Below are positions 31,089 to 38,564 of a stretch of 64,000 bases of DNA, one piece after another. The number at the start of each line of letters is the position of its first letter. Position 1 is the stretch's first letter. The DNA is from CALXOJ01 sp034120015 (lineage in GTDB: Bacteria > Spirochaetota > Spirochaetia > JAFGXN01), in assembly GCA_034120015.1 (NCBI GenBank), contig JAXEIF010000029.1, positions 124,001 through 188,000 on the forward strand. Direction: 5' to 3'. Below the pieces are notes generated by a model that was given only the letters and a program-made list of their open reading frames with translations, was not told the DNA's origin and ran no database searches. The position numbers and the translations under genes were made by a program.

Positions 31089-33785
31089 TTATTTTTTAAC
31101 GAAAGCATCTTTGATGCTTTTTGCCGTAATTTTACCGGCCCGTTTTACAGCGTATCCCGCAACGCGCATCGGTAAATCTTCCAACTTGCCGCCGAAAGCC
31201 GGATTCTGTTTTTTTACCAGCTTAATCGCATCGAACTTACATTTGGTAACACAGAGACCGCAGCCGAGGCATTTGTATGTATCGACAACCGTGGCTCCGC
31301 AACCGAGACACCGTTCCGTTTCTTTTTTTACCTGTTCTTCGGTAAAGGCCAGACGGGCGTCGCGGAAAGTCTTGTCTTTCGACTTGTCGTGTCCGGCGAC
31401 CTGTCTCGGGGTATTGTCGAATCCGGCTATATCAATATTTTCTTTGTCAAGAGCATGATAGCGGCGACGGTCACGGCCGAGAATAAGGCTTTGCCCCGGC
31501 TGGACAAAGCGGTGCAGGGAAATGGCTGCCTGTTTTCCGGCGGCAATGGCGTCGATAGCAAATTTAGGACCCGTAAAGGCATCTCCTCCGACAAAGATAT
31601 CGGATTCGGCGGTCTGATAAGTGAATCCGTCGGCTTCTGCTGTCATATTCGGGTTCAGTCTGACTTTGCTTCCCTTCAGTAAGTCTCCCCAGAGAACAGT
31701 CTGTCCGACCGTCAGAAGAATGTAATCCGCGGAAACGGTGATGACTTCAGACTCGTCGAATTTCGGAGCAAACTTCCGGTTTTCGTCGAAAACGGAAATA
31801 CATTTTTTGAACTCGATACCGGTCACTTTTCCGTTTTCCGTCAGAATTCGTTTCGGCCCCCAGCCATGGTCGACCGTAACACCCTCTTCGAGAGCTTCCT
31901 CGACTTCGTCGGCGCTGGCCGGCATTTCTTTTTCGCTTTCCAGACAGAACATTCTGACCGAATCCGTTTTTTCGCGAATGGCAGTTCTGGCTACATCGAC
32001 GGCGACATTGCCGCCGCCGATAACAACGATGCGGCCTCTGATGCCGGAGTTCTTACCTGCATTCACTGTTTTCAGGAAATCGATGCCCGAAATAACACCT
32101 TCCGCTTCTTCCCCTTCAACGCCGATCTTTCGCCCTCCCTGGGCTCCGATTGCCAGGTAAAAGCCTTTGTAACCCTGTTTGCGCAGTTCGTCGAGCGTGA
32201 CATCTTTCCCGACATCGATACCGGTTTTGAATTCGACACCGAGTTCGCGCAGAACATCGATTTCCGCATTCAAAACATCTTTTTCCAAACGGAACGACGG
32301 AATTCCGAGAGCAAGCATTCCGCCCGGTTTTTCTTCTTTTTCGAAAACGGTGACCGAATAGTTGTCGATAGCCAGGTAGTATGCGCACGCCAGACCGGCC
32401 GGTCCCGAACCGATAACGGCAATTTTCTTATCGGAATAGTCATGCATTTTTTTCGGAATAAAGCGGGTTTCTTTTTTCAATTCCCGTTCCGCCAAAAAGC
32501 GCTTGATTTCGTCGATAGCAATCGGCTGGTCGATTTCACCGCGCGTACATTCGTCCTCGCAGGCGTGATTACAGATCCGTCCGCAAACCGCCGGCAGAGG
32601 GTTTTCCTTTTTAATCAGTTCGAGAGCCTCGTCGTATTTGCCCTGAGCCGCCAGTTTGATATATCCCTGAACCGCAATATGGGCGGGGCATTTGGTTTTA
32701 CACGGAGCTGTTCCCGTGTCGACGACGTCTTCGGAATTGGTACGGTAGTCGACGTTCCATTTCTTTTGCGTCCAGACGGTGTCGGTAATTTTGTCATATT
32801 CTTTTTCCGGCTTAATCGGTGTGATTGTACAGAGCTTTTGTCCGAGTTTCAGTGCGTTCGACGGACAGGATTCGACACATTGACCGCAGGCGACGCAGTT
32901 TTCGGGATTGATTTCCGAGTAGTAGTTACTGCCGACCGCGCTGTAAGCGCCGAAGAGGGTTGCCACGCGTAATCCGAAGCAGGAACAGCTGCAGCAGTTA
33001 CAGATAGCAGCCGAACTGCCGGTTCCGTCGATGTTGGGCAGCTGATGCATCAGCCCGTTTTCTTCTGCCCGTTTCAGAATTTCATAAACCTCTTCCCGCG
33101 TAATTTGACGTGCACGGCCGGTTCGGATAAAATATTCGGCCCCTTTCCCCATCTGCAGGCAAATGTCGTGTTCCAGGTGTCCGCATCCTTCTCCCATAAT
33201 TCGTCGGGTTCTCCGGCAGGAGCACGGCGCAACGGAAAAAACATCGTATTTATTAATATAGTAGCTTAAACGTTCGGCATCGACAGTTTGGGGATTGCCG
33301 TCGATAGCCTGTTCGATGGGAATGACGCGCATCAGTCCTGTACCGTTCGGGAGGAGAGAGGCCATAGAGGCCATTCTTTCCCGTGTGTACTGTTCAAAGG
33401 CGCGGGCTATTTGCGGATACTTTTCGACGAGTTCTTTATTTCCGACCATCATCTCCAAAATTCCCGGAGCGAATGTTTGGACAAAAAAGCAATCTTCGCC
33501 CTCTTTTGTTTTATTGACTCGCAAAACACCCTTATCTGCCAGAGACAACAGAAGCTGATGCGTTTTTTCGGGACTTAAGCCCAGTTTTGTCTGTGCTTTT
33601 TTCTGAATTTCGGAAATCGGAGTTTCCGTTCTCCATTTCAGGAGCAGCGCCGCGTCGGCCTCTTCATCGGAGACACAGCATTCCAGTGAGTAATACTCGG
33701 GTGATTCGGCGGTTATCCGGTTCAGCATACCGGGTGTTCCGCCGACCAGTTTTGCCAGTTTGACAATCTTCTTTCTTAAAGCCAT
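31089..33785 (-). CDS. Fe-S flavoprotein: GltD-like oxidoreductase with ferredoxin modules
   Basis: 898 residues. The N-terminal part (about 1-285) has a winged-helix-like segment and an unusual cysteine set: PCSCRRTRR, DICL and ICNCCSCSC. Next is a ferredoxin CVACGQCVESCPSNA (about 297-308). The middle (about 345-780) is like the small subunit of glutamate synthase: PCKTKCPAHI, CGRICNHACEDEC, FAD-binding GSGPAGLACAYY (459-470) and NAD(P)-binding IGGGNVAVDVAR. The C-terminus adds CLGCG and CLGCGLCVTKC clusters. Such proteins pass electrons between NAD(P)H and ferredoxin or partner subunits. Its place between hypB and hypA hints at hydrogenase-linked electron flow, as inference. It starts at ATG 33785 after GGAGG. 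Confidence 0.82.
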   Translation of the reverse strand: MALRKKIVKLAKLVGGTPGMLNRITAESPEYYSLECCVSDEEADAALLLKWRTETPISEIQKKAQTKLGLSPEKTHQLLLSLADKGVLRVNKTKEGEDCFFVQTFAPGILEMMVGNKELVEKYPQIARAFEQYTRERMASMASLLPNGTGLMRVIPIEQAIDGNPQTVDAERLSYYINKYDVFSVAPCSCRRTRRIMGEGCGHLEHDICLQMGKGAEYFIRTGRARQITREEVYEILKRAEENGLMHQLPNIDGTGSSAAICNCCSCSCFGLRVATLFGAYSAVGSNYYSEINPENCVACGQCVESCPSNALKLGQKLCTITPIKPEKEYDKITDTVWTQKKWNVDYRTNSEDVVDTGTAPCKTKCPAHIAVQGYIKLAAQGKYDEALELIKKENPLPAVCGRICNHACEDECTRGEIDQPIAIDEIKRFLAERELKKETRFIPKKMHDYSDKKIAVIGSGPAGLACAYYLAIDNYSVTVFEKEEKPGGMLALGIPSFRLEKDVLNAEIDVLRELGVEFKTGIDVGKDVTLDELRKQGYKGFYLAIGAQGGRKIGVEGEEAEGVISGIDFLKTVNAGKNSGIRGRIVVIGGGNVAVDVARTAIREKTDSVRMFCLESEKEMPASADEVEEALEEGVTVDHGWGPKRILTENGKVTGIEFKKCISVFDENRKFAPKFDESEVITVSADYILLTVGQTVLWGDLLKGSKVRLNPNMTAEADGFTYQTAESDIFVGGDAFTGPKFAIDAIAAGKQAAISLHRFVQPGQSLILGRDRRRYHALDKENIDIAGFDNTPRQVAGHDKSKDKTFRDARLAFTEEQVKKETERCLGCGATVVDTYKCLGCGLCVTKCKFDAIKLVKKQNPAFGGKLEDLPMRVAGYAVKRAGKITAKSIKDAFVKK

Positions 33786-33803
33786 TTCATCCTCCGTATA
33801 AAA

Positions 33804-34514
33804 TTAATGACGGTTTTTCATTAACGCATTGGGTTGTATTATTTCGGAACTTTTCCATTCGGCGACTGCATCTTTCAGCCATTGAATCCAGGAAAGGATG
33901 CCTTCGCCCGTTTTCCCCGAAATCGTAAAAATCCGAATATTCGGATTGAGTTTTCGTACCCGTTCGATGCACAAGTCGATATTGAAATCGAAATAGGGCA
34001 GGACGTCGATTTTGTTAATCAGCAGAACATCGCAAACGGCAAACATATTCGGATATTTAAGAGGTTTGTCGTCTCCTTCTGGTACGCTGAGAATCATCGC
34101 GTTGGCTGCCGCTCCCGTATCGAATTCGGCGGGACAGATCAGATTGCCGATATTTTCAATAACGGCCAAATCGATATTTTCGAGCCCGATGCCGTCGGTT
34201 CCCTGTCGGGTCATTCCTGCCGTCAGGTGGCACATACCTCCGGTATGAAGCTGAACAGCTTTGGCTCCGGCTTCGGCCACTGCGCGGGCATCGACATCGG
34301 AATCGATATCGGCTTCCAAAACGGCAATTTTCAAATCATTTTTCAGTTCACCGATTGTTTTTTCCAGAAAAGTAGTTTTCCCCGAACCGGGAGAGGACAT
34401 CAGATTGAGAAGAAACGTTTTTCCTTTTTTCAGTTCGGCACGCAGACGGTCAGCTTCCGCATTGTTGTCGGCATAAACACTTTGCTTAATTTCAATAACA
34501 CGAAATGCATCCAT
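33804..34514 (-). CDS. hypB: Hydrogenase nickel incorporation GTPase HypB
   Basis: 236 residues. Walker A is SSPGSGKTT (residues 41-48), the metal site GMCHLTAGM sits mid-protein, and the guanine motif NKID follows. HypB is the GTPase that drives nickel transfer from HypA. It lacks the His-rich nickel-storage stretch found in some HypB proteins. GAGG precedes ATG 34514. It opens the operon and has its own promoter overlapped by a palindrome. The next gene starts 18 bases downstream. Confidence 0.93.
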   Translation of the reverse strand: MDAFRVIEIKQSVYADNNAEADRLRAELKKGKTFLLNLMSSPGSGKTTFLEKTIGELKNDLKIAVLEADIDSDVDARAVAEAGAKAVQLHTGGMCHLTAGMTRQGTDGIGLENIDLAVIENIGNLICPAEFDTGAAANAMILSVPEGDDKPLKYPNMFAVCDVLLINKIDVLPYFDFNIDLCIERVRKLNPNIRIFTISGKTGEGILSWIQWLKDAVAEWKSSEIIQPNALMKNRH

Positions 34515-34526
34515 AAATTCAGTTAC

Positions 34527-34548
34527 CTCAACAATATTATATGTTGAG
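34527..34548. promoter_or_regulatory. Palindromic operator candidate over the hypB -10
   Basis: CTCAACA (34527-34533) and TGTTGAG (34542-34548) form perfect 7-bp arms around 8 A/T bases. The centre contains the -10 box of hypB, so a bound dimer would block transcription. It does not match the NikR, Fur or Rex consensus I know. Confidence 0.5.
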
Positions 34549-34564
34549 AAATGCCGTTTTTCAA
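34536..34564 (-). promoter_or_regulatory. Sigma-70 promoter for the hypB operon
   Basis: On the minus strand TTGAAA (34564-34559), 17-base spacer, TATAAT (34541-34536). The start would be near 34529, about 15 bases before the ATG. Confidence 0.7.
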
Positions 34565-34565
34565 G

Positions 34566-34592
34566 AAAAAAAACCGGAGGATTCCTCCGGTT
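34566..34592 (-). terminator. Intrinsic terminator after the broken micro-lipoprotein
   Basis: On the minus strand the stem AACCGGAGG/CCTCCGGTT (34592-34584 with 34580-34572) with a 3-base loop is followed by a T run. It ends transcription of the gene at 34612-34784, just before the hypB promoter. Confidence 0.85.
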
Positions 34593-34611
34593 GACAGTCT
34601 GAAATGTTAAA

Positions 34612-34784
34612 TTATCGGAAGTTGAAATCGATACGGCCGGTCCCGCCTTCGATCGGTAAAGATTCGGTTATCACGGAATCAATTACTGTTTCGCCGGTCT
34701 CGGGTGTCGGTTTCGGGTTTTTGAAATTATGCAGAGAAATATTCTAAAAGTAAAAAGCAAAATCAATAATACAATTTTTTTCAT
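34612..34784 (-). pseudogene. Small lipoprotein gene broken by one base
   Basis: The minus strand has AGGAG eight bases before ATG 34784, then MKKIVLLILLFTFRIFLC, a lipoprotein signal peptide. After the Cys codon the frame turns to a basic stretch and stops early. In the next frame an acidic, Thr/Pro-rich tail reads FKNPKPTPETGETVIDS and ends ...GRIDFNFR at the TAA 34612-34614. Restoring one A after TGC gives C-N-N-F-K-N-P, a natural lipoprotein of about 57 residues. A promoter lies upstream and a terminator follows, so this was a real transcription unit. It may be a recent pseudogene or a sequencing error. Function unknown. Confidence 0.65.
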
Positions 34785-34810
34785 AAACATAACTCCTAAA
34801 AAATTTTCTC

Positions 34811-34839
34811 TCTTTAACATATATATTGCATTTAGTCAA
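34811..34839 (-). promoter_or_regulatory. Possible promoter for the micro-lipoprotein
   Basis: On the minus strand TTGACT (34839-34834), 17-base spacer, TAAAGA (34816-34811). The -35 is good and the -10 weak. Confidence 0.4.
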
Positions 34840-34895
34840 CAAAGGAAAATCAATTTTTATTTGGATTGAATAAAAAAATATATTTATAAAAATCG

Positions 34896-34924
34896 TTGAC
34901 AATTTTTTTTTTTCGCGTTATAAT
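34896..34924 (+). promoter_or_regulatory. Perfect-consensus promoter for rubredoxin
   Basis: TTGACA (34896-34901), 17-base spacer, TATAAT (34919-34924). The leader of about 24 bases carries AAGGAG before ATG 34955. With the rho promoter it is one of two exact consensus promoters in the window. Confidence 0.88.
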
Positions 34925-34954
34925 CAGTCATCTGAATTGAAAAAGGAGAAAAAA

Positions 34955-35113
34955 ATGCAGAAATATGTTTGTGATTTGTGCGGATATGTTTACGATCCTG
35001 CCGTAGGCGATCCCGACAGCGGTATTGCTCCGGGAACACCGTTTGAGGCAATTCCCGAAGACTGGGTTTGTCCGGTTTGCGGAGCTGCCAAAAGCATGTT
35101 TTCCGCCCAGTAA
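34955..35113 (+). CDS. Rubredoxin
   Basis: 52 residues: MQKYVCDLCGYVYDP and later EDWVCPVCGAAK. The two CxxCG/CxxC knuckles bind one iron, and the Tyr/Phe/Trp core residues of the family are present. Rubredoxins carry single electrons to oxygen- and peroxide-removing enzymes in anaerobes. It is highly expressed to judge from its exact consensus promoter and AAGGAG site. An intrinsic terminator follows, and the exported peroxiredoxin comes next on the same strand. Confidence 0.96.
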   Translation: MQKYVCDLCGYVYDPAVGDPDSGIAPGTPFEAIPEDWVCPVCGAAKSMFSAQ

Positions 35114-35119
35114 GCGGGA

Positions 35120-35146
35120 GAAAGGGGATGTCCCCTTTCTTTTTTA
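35120..35146 (+). terminator. Intrinsic terminator after rubredoxin
   Basis: Stem GAAAGGGGA/TCCCCTTTC (35120-35128 with 35131-35139), a very tight loop, then a run of seven T. Confidence 0.85.
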
Positions 35147-35196
35147 ATCTTTTGTTTATACCTTTTATAAAAAAATATTTTATATAGGAGAAAAAA

Positions 35197-35934
35197 ATGA
35201 AGAAAATTTTTACTGTTATGTTTATTCTGTTTGCGTTGGGTGCGTTTGCACAGGAATCGAGTCGAATGCCGCTGATCGGCGATCCGGCTCCGGCGTTTAC
35301 AGCCGTGACGACACAGGGAACCATTGATTTTCCGAAAGATTTTAAAGGAAAATGGGTGATTCTGTTCAGCCATCCCGCCGATTTTACGCCCGTCTGTACC
35401 ACAGAATTTATGACGTTTGCTTCCATGATCGATGAATTTGCGGCTTTGAATACCCAGCTGGTCGGTCTTTCGATTGATTCGCTGTATGCTCACATCGCCT
35501 GGCTGCGAAAAATTCAGGAACTCAAGTGGAAAGATCTCGAAAACATCGAAGTCACTTTCCCTCTGATTGAAGACATCAAAATGGAAGTTGCCAAAAAATA
35601 CGGAATGCTTCAGCCGAATGCCTCTTCGACACAGGCTGTCCGTGCCGTCTTTATTATTGATCCGAAAGGAATTATCCGCACGATTCTGTACTATCCGCTT
35701 TCGACCGGACGTAACTTCGACGAAATTAAACGGTTGGTTCAGGCACTGCAGAAAGCCGACGAAGGTGTGGCGACCCCTGCCGACTGGAGACCGGGAGATG
35801 ATGTGATTGTGCCGACAGCAGGCTCCTGCGGAACCGCAAAAGAAAGAATGGAAAATCAGACAGCGGATCAGTACTGCCTTGACTGGTTTATGTGCTTCAG
35901 AAAAGATAATGCGGGTAAAAAGGGCAGAAAGTAA
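35197..35934 (+). CDS. Exported peroxiredoxin (Prx6-like)
   Basis: 245 residues. The first 19 (MKKIFTVMFILFALGAFAQ) form a signal peptide with an AxA-type cleavage site, unusual for this normally cytoplasmic family. The catalytic motif HPADFTPVCTTEF has peroxidatic Cys67. The C-terminal arm has VPTAGSCGTAKERM (Cys211), Cys227 and Cys233, the arrangement of archaeal-type Prx6 enzymes. It reduces peroxides, here apparently in the periplasm; reducing power might come from DsbD (24027). It follows rubredoxin, past a terminator, with AGGAG before ATG 35197 and a weak TTGTTT/TATTTT promoter at 35152-35181. Confidence 0.88.
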   Translation: MKKIFTVMFILFALGAFAQESSRMPLIGDPAPAFTAVTTQGTIDFPKDFKGKWVILFSHPADFTPVCTTEFMTFASMIDEFAALNTQLVGLSIDSLYAHIAWLRKIQELKWKDLENIEVTFPLIEDIKMEVAKKYGMLQPNASSTQAVRAVFIIDPKGIIRTILYYPLSTGRNFDEIKRLVQALQKADEGVATPADWRPGDDVIVPTAGSCGTAKERMENQTADQYCLDWFMCFRKDNAGKKGRK

Positions 35935-35954
35935 ACCTTTTCCGCAACCAGATG

Positions 35955-35984
35955 AAAGCTGCCGGTTCTCCGGCAGCTTTTTTG
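35955..35984 (+). terminator. Intrinsic terminator after the peroxiredoxin gene
   Basis: Stem AAAGCTGCCGG with its complement around TTCT (35955-35965 with 35970-35980), followed by T. Confidence 0.85.
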
Positions 35985-35986
35985 TT

Positions 35987-36016
35987 AAAAACAGACCGGC
36001 GGGAGTCCCCGTCTGT
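35987..36016 (-). terminator. Intrinsic terminator of the cysE-copA operon
   Basis: On the minus strand ACAGAC/GTCTGT arms (36016-36011 with 35996-35991) enclose a GGG/CCC inner stem and are followed by five T. Confidence 0.6.
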
Positions 36017-36029
36017 CTGTTCGCCTGAC

Positions 36030-36245
36030 TTACTTTTCGATGATGTCCGTTACCGTATAGCCTGCGCCGGTGACGGCCTTTTTCAAAACGTCGACCGCGG
36101 TATTGTTTTCGATGCGGCAGGTGGCCTTGGCTGTTTGCAGGTCGACGGTTGCGGAAACGCCTTCCACGGCGTTCAGAGCCGATTCGACATGGGTACGGCA
36201 GTGGTTGCACATCATACCTTCGATTTTCAGTTCGACCGTTTTCAT
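36030..36245 (-). CDS. Internal start: stand-alone CopZ-type copper chaperone
   Basis: An ATG at 36245, in the frame of copA, is preceded by AAGGAGG with a 7-base spacer, better than the site at the start of copA itself. Initiation there would give a 71-residue protein starting MKTVELKIEGMMCNHCRTHV, the size and sequence of a CopZ chaperone that carries Cu(I) to CopA. The junction codons QGGF in the long protein are the ribosome-binding site read as amino acids. This looks like two former adjacent genes that lost the stop between them yet kept both starts. E. coli copA also makes a short chaperone from the same gene, but by frameshifting. Production of the short form is inference. Confidence 0.65.
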   Translation of the reverse strand: MKTVELKIEGMMCNHCRTHVESALNAVEGVSATVDLQTAKATCRIENNTAVDVLKKAVTGAGYTVTDIIEK

Positions 36246-38564
36246 GGGAAAACCTCCTTGATTTTTGTTTTTACCGATTATCGCATCCCGTGAAAAGCGG
36301 GATCGGAAGCGTTTTAACCGCAGTGCGTTGCCGACAACGCAAATCGAGCTGAGGCTCATGGCCGCAGCGGCAAACTCCGGTCGCAGCGGAATACCGAAAA
36401 GCGCTTCGAGCAGTCCCGACGCGGCCGGAATCCCGAGACAGTTATAAAACAGTGCCCAAAACAAATTTTCTTTAATATTGTGCATAACTTTTCGGCTGAG
36501 TCGCAACGCCGTCACAGCATCGGAAAGACGGTTGTTCATCAGAACAATTTCGGCTGTTTCAATCGCAATGTCGGACCCGCCGGCGGGGGCGATACCGATA
36601 TCGGCGCGGGCAAGTGCCGGCGAGTCGTTGATGCCGTCTCCGGTCATACCGACGCTGTGACCTTCGTTTTGAAGGCGGCGGATTTCTGCCTCTTTGTCCT
36701 GCGGTAAAAGACCTGCCCGGACTGTTTCGATTCCAACCAGGGCGCCGACGGCCGCTGCCGTTTCCGCGCGGTCTCCCGTCAGCATGACGGGAGTGATGCC
36801 CATTTCTTTTAAACCGGCAACGGCCTCTGCCGAATCGGGTTTCGGGCGGTCGATGACGGACAGTGTGCCGAGAAAACGTCCGTTTTCGGCAAAAAAGAGC
36901 GGCGTTTCGCCGCCTGAGACGGCGTCGCCCGCCCCGGCGGGCACGGTAATGCCGTTTTCCGTCAGAAAAGAGGCATTGCCGGCGTAAACGGTGTTGCCCG
37001 AAACGGTGCCGCAGATGCCTCTGCCGGGAACTGTCTGCAGATTGTCGGCCGGCGGGTAATTTATATTGAGAGCGGCTGCATAGGCGGTGACGGCATCCGC
37101 CAGCGGGTGAGAGGAACCCGCTTCGAGGGCGGCTGCGGTCTTTATAAGTTCGTCTTTTGTTACTCCGGGTGACGGTCGCACCGCTGTGACGGACGGTCTG
37201 CCTTCGGTCAAAGTTCCTGTTTTATCCAGTAACAAAAAGTCGATGCGGCCGGCTTTTTCCAGCGCTTCGCCGTTTCGGATCAGAATTCCCAGTTCGGCGC
37301 CGCGTCCGATTCCGACTGTTACGGCTGTCGGTGTGGCCAGCCCCAAAGCGCACGGACAGGAAATGACCAAAACCGCGATTGCCCGCCCGAGCGCCGTTTC
37401 GAAACCGAGTCCGAAAAATAAGGCGGCGGCAAACGTTACGAGAGCAATCGTCATCACAACGGGAACAAAAACGCGGCTGATGCGGTCGGCCAGACGCGCA
37501 ATCGGGGCTTTGGAGGCGGATGCTTCTTCGACAAGAGAAATAATGCGGGCCAAAGTGTTTTCTTTACCGACACGGGTGGCCCGTACTTTGAGCAGTCCCC
37601 ACCGGTTGACGGATCCGGCCAAAACAGAATCGTCCGGATTCTTTTCGACAGGGATGCTTTCGCCGGTCAACGCCGATTCATCCATTGCCGAACTGCCTTC
37701 GATCACCGTTCCGTCGGCCGCGGCTGTTTCTCCGGCTTTAATCAGGAAGATTTCATCTTTAAGCAGACTGTCGGCGGGAATTGTTTCCTCACGGCCGTTA
37801 CGTATGACGGTTACCGATCGCGGCGATAAATCGATCAGTTTTTCGATGACCGAAGATGTTCTGCGTCGGGCACGGCTTTCCAGGTATTTCCCCAGAGAAA
37901 CGAGCGTCAGAATCATGCCGGCCGATTCGAAATAGAGGTGAGTACCGTATTGTTTTACAAGAGTCTGATTACCTGTTTCCAGGCCGTATCCGAGCCGGTA
38001 CAGGGCAAAAAGGCTGTATGCAACGGCTGCACCGGCACCGACGGCAATCAGCGAATCCATAATCGGTTTCCCGCGAAACAGCGTTTTGAAACCGCCGGTA
38101 AAATAGGAGCGGTTTAAAAACAAAATCGGAATCAGCAGCAGAAATTGCGTTAAAGCGGAAAGAAGGGTGCCGTGAAATGCGGCAACGGTCGAGCCGGGAG
38201 CAAAGCGGTGCGCTGCCATCAACCCCATATCGAGCAGAAACAGCGGTACCAGAAAAACGGCCGAAAAAATCAGCCGCATACGCGTTTCCCGGTCGGCTGC
38301 CGCCGTTTTTCCGGTGGTCAACCCTGAATCCGAACCGCGATCGGCCGCTTCCGACGGCGTTATGGGGCGGTAACCCGCCTTTTTGACGGCATCACAAAAA
38401 TGGTGTTCGTTTGTGCGGGTTTCGTCATAAACGATTTGGGCTTTATTTGTCAGCAGGCTGACCCGAACCGAGTCGACGCCTTCTATTTTTTTTACGGCAT
38501 CTTCGACATGAACGGCGCAGGCCGAACATGTCATGCCCTCGATATTGATTTCACATTTTTTCAT
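36030..38564 (-). CDS. copA: Copper P1B-ATPase fused in frame to a CopZ-like domain
   Basis: 844 residues. An N-terminal metal domain has GMTCSAC (Cys13, Cys16). The pump core has eight membrane helices, the metal gate CPC (403-405) in ISCPCALGLATPT, phosphorylation site DKTGTLT (Asp447), and TGDGINDSPALA. It exports Cu(I) from the cytoplasm. After the last helix and a basic linker, the chain continues with no stop into a second metal domain, GMMCNHC, starting at Met774. That Met is also a well-formed internal start (next entry). A C-terminal metal domain is rare in CopA. The gene overlaps the end of cysE by 14 bases, so the two are coupled. Confidence 0.93.
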   Translation of the reverse strand: MKKCEINIEGMTCSACAVHVEDAVKKIEGVDSVRVSLLTNKAQIVYDETRTNEHHFCDAVKKAGYRPITPSEAADRGSDSGLTTGKTAAADRETRMRLIFSAVFLVPLFLLDMGLMAAHRFAPGSTVAAFHGTLLSALTQFLLLIPILFLNRSYFTGGFKTLFRGKPIMDSLIAVGAGAAVAYSLFALYRLGYGLETGNQTLVKQYGTHLYFESAGMILTLVSLGKYLESRARRRTSSVIEKLIDLSPRSVTVIRNGREETIPADSLLKDEIFLIKAGETAAADGTVIEGSSAMDESALTGESIPVEKNPDDSVLAGSVNRWGLLKVRATRVGKENTLARIISLVEEASASKAPIARLADRISRVFVPVVMTIALVTFAAALFFGLGFETALGRAIAVLVISCPCALGLATPTAVTVGIGRGAELGILIRNGEALEKAGRIDFLLLDKTGTLTEGRPSVTAVRPSPGVTKDELIKTAAALEAGSSHPLADAVTAYAAALNINYPPADNLQTVPGRGICGTVSGNTVYAGNASFLTENGITVPAGAGDAVSGGETPLFFAENGRFLGTLSVIDRPKPDSAEAVAGLKEMGITPVMLTGDRAETAAAVGALVGIETVRAGLLPQDKEAEIRRLQNEGHSVGMTGDGINDSPALARADIGIAPAGGSDIAIETAEIVLMNNRLSDAVTALRLSRKVMHNIKENLFWALFYNCLGIPAASGLLEALFGIPLRPEFAAAAMSLSSICVVGNALRLKRFRSRFSRDAIIGKNKNQGGFPMKTVELKIEGMMCNHCRTHVESALNAVEGVSATVDLQTAKATCRIENNTAVDVLKKAVTGAGYTVTDIIEK
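36253..36259 (-). promoter_or_regulatory. Internal ribosome-binding site at the copA-copZ junction
   Basis: AAGGAGG on the minus strand, fully complementary to the 16S rRNA tail, seven bases before the ATG at 36245. Confidence 0.8.

Noticed and set aside
31866..32972. Open frame of 368 codons antisense to the Fe-S flavoprotein gene
   Set aside because: Its protein has no motif and mirrors the codon pattern of the real gene on the other strand; it is a shadow frame.
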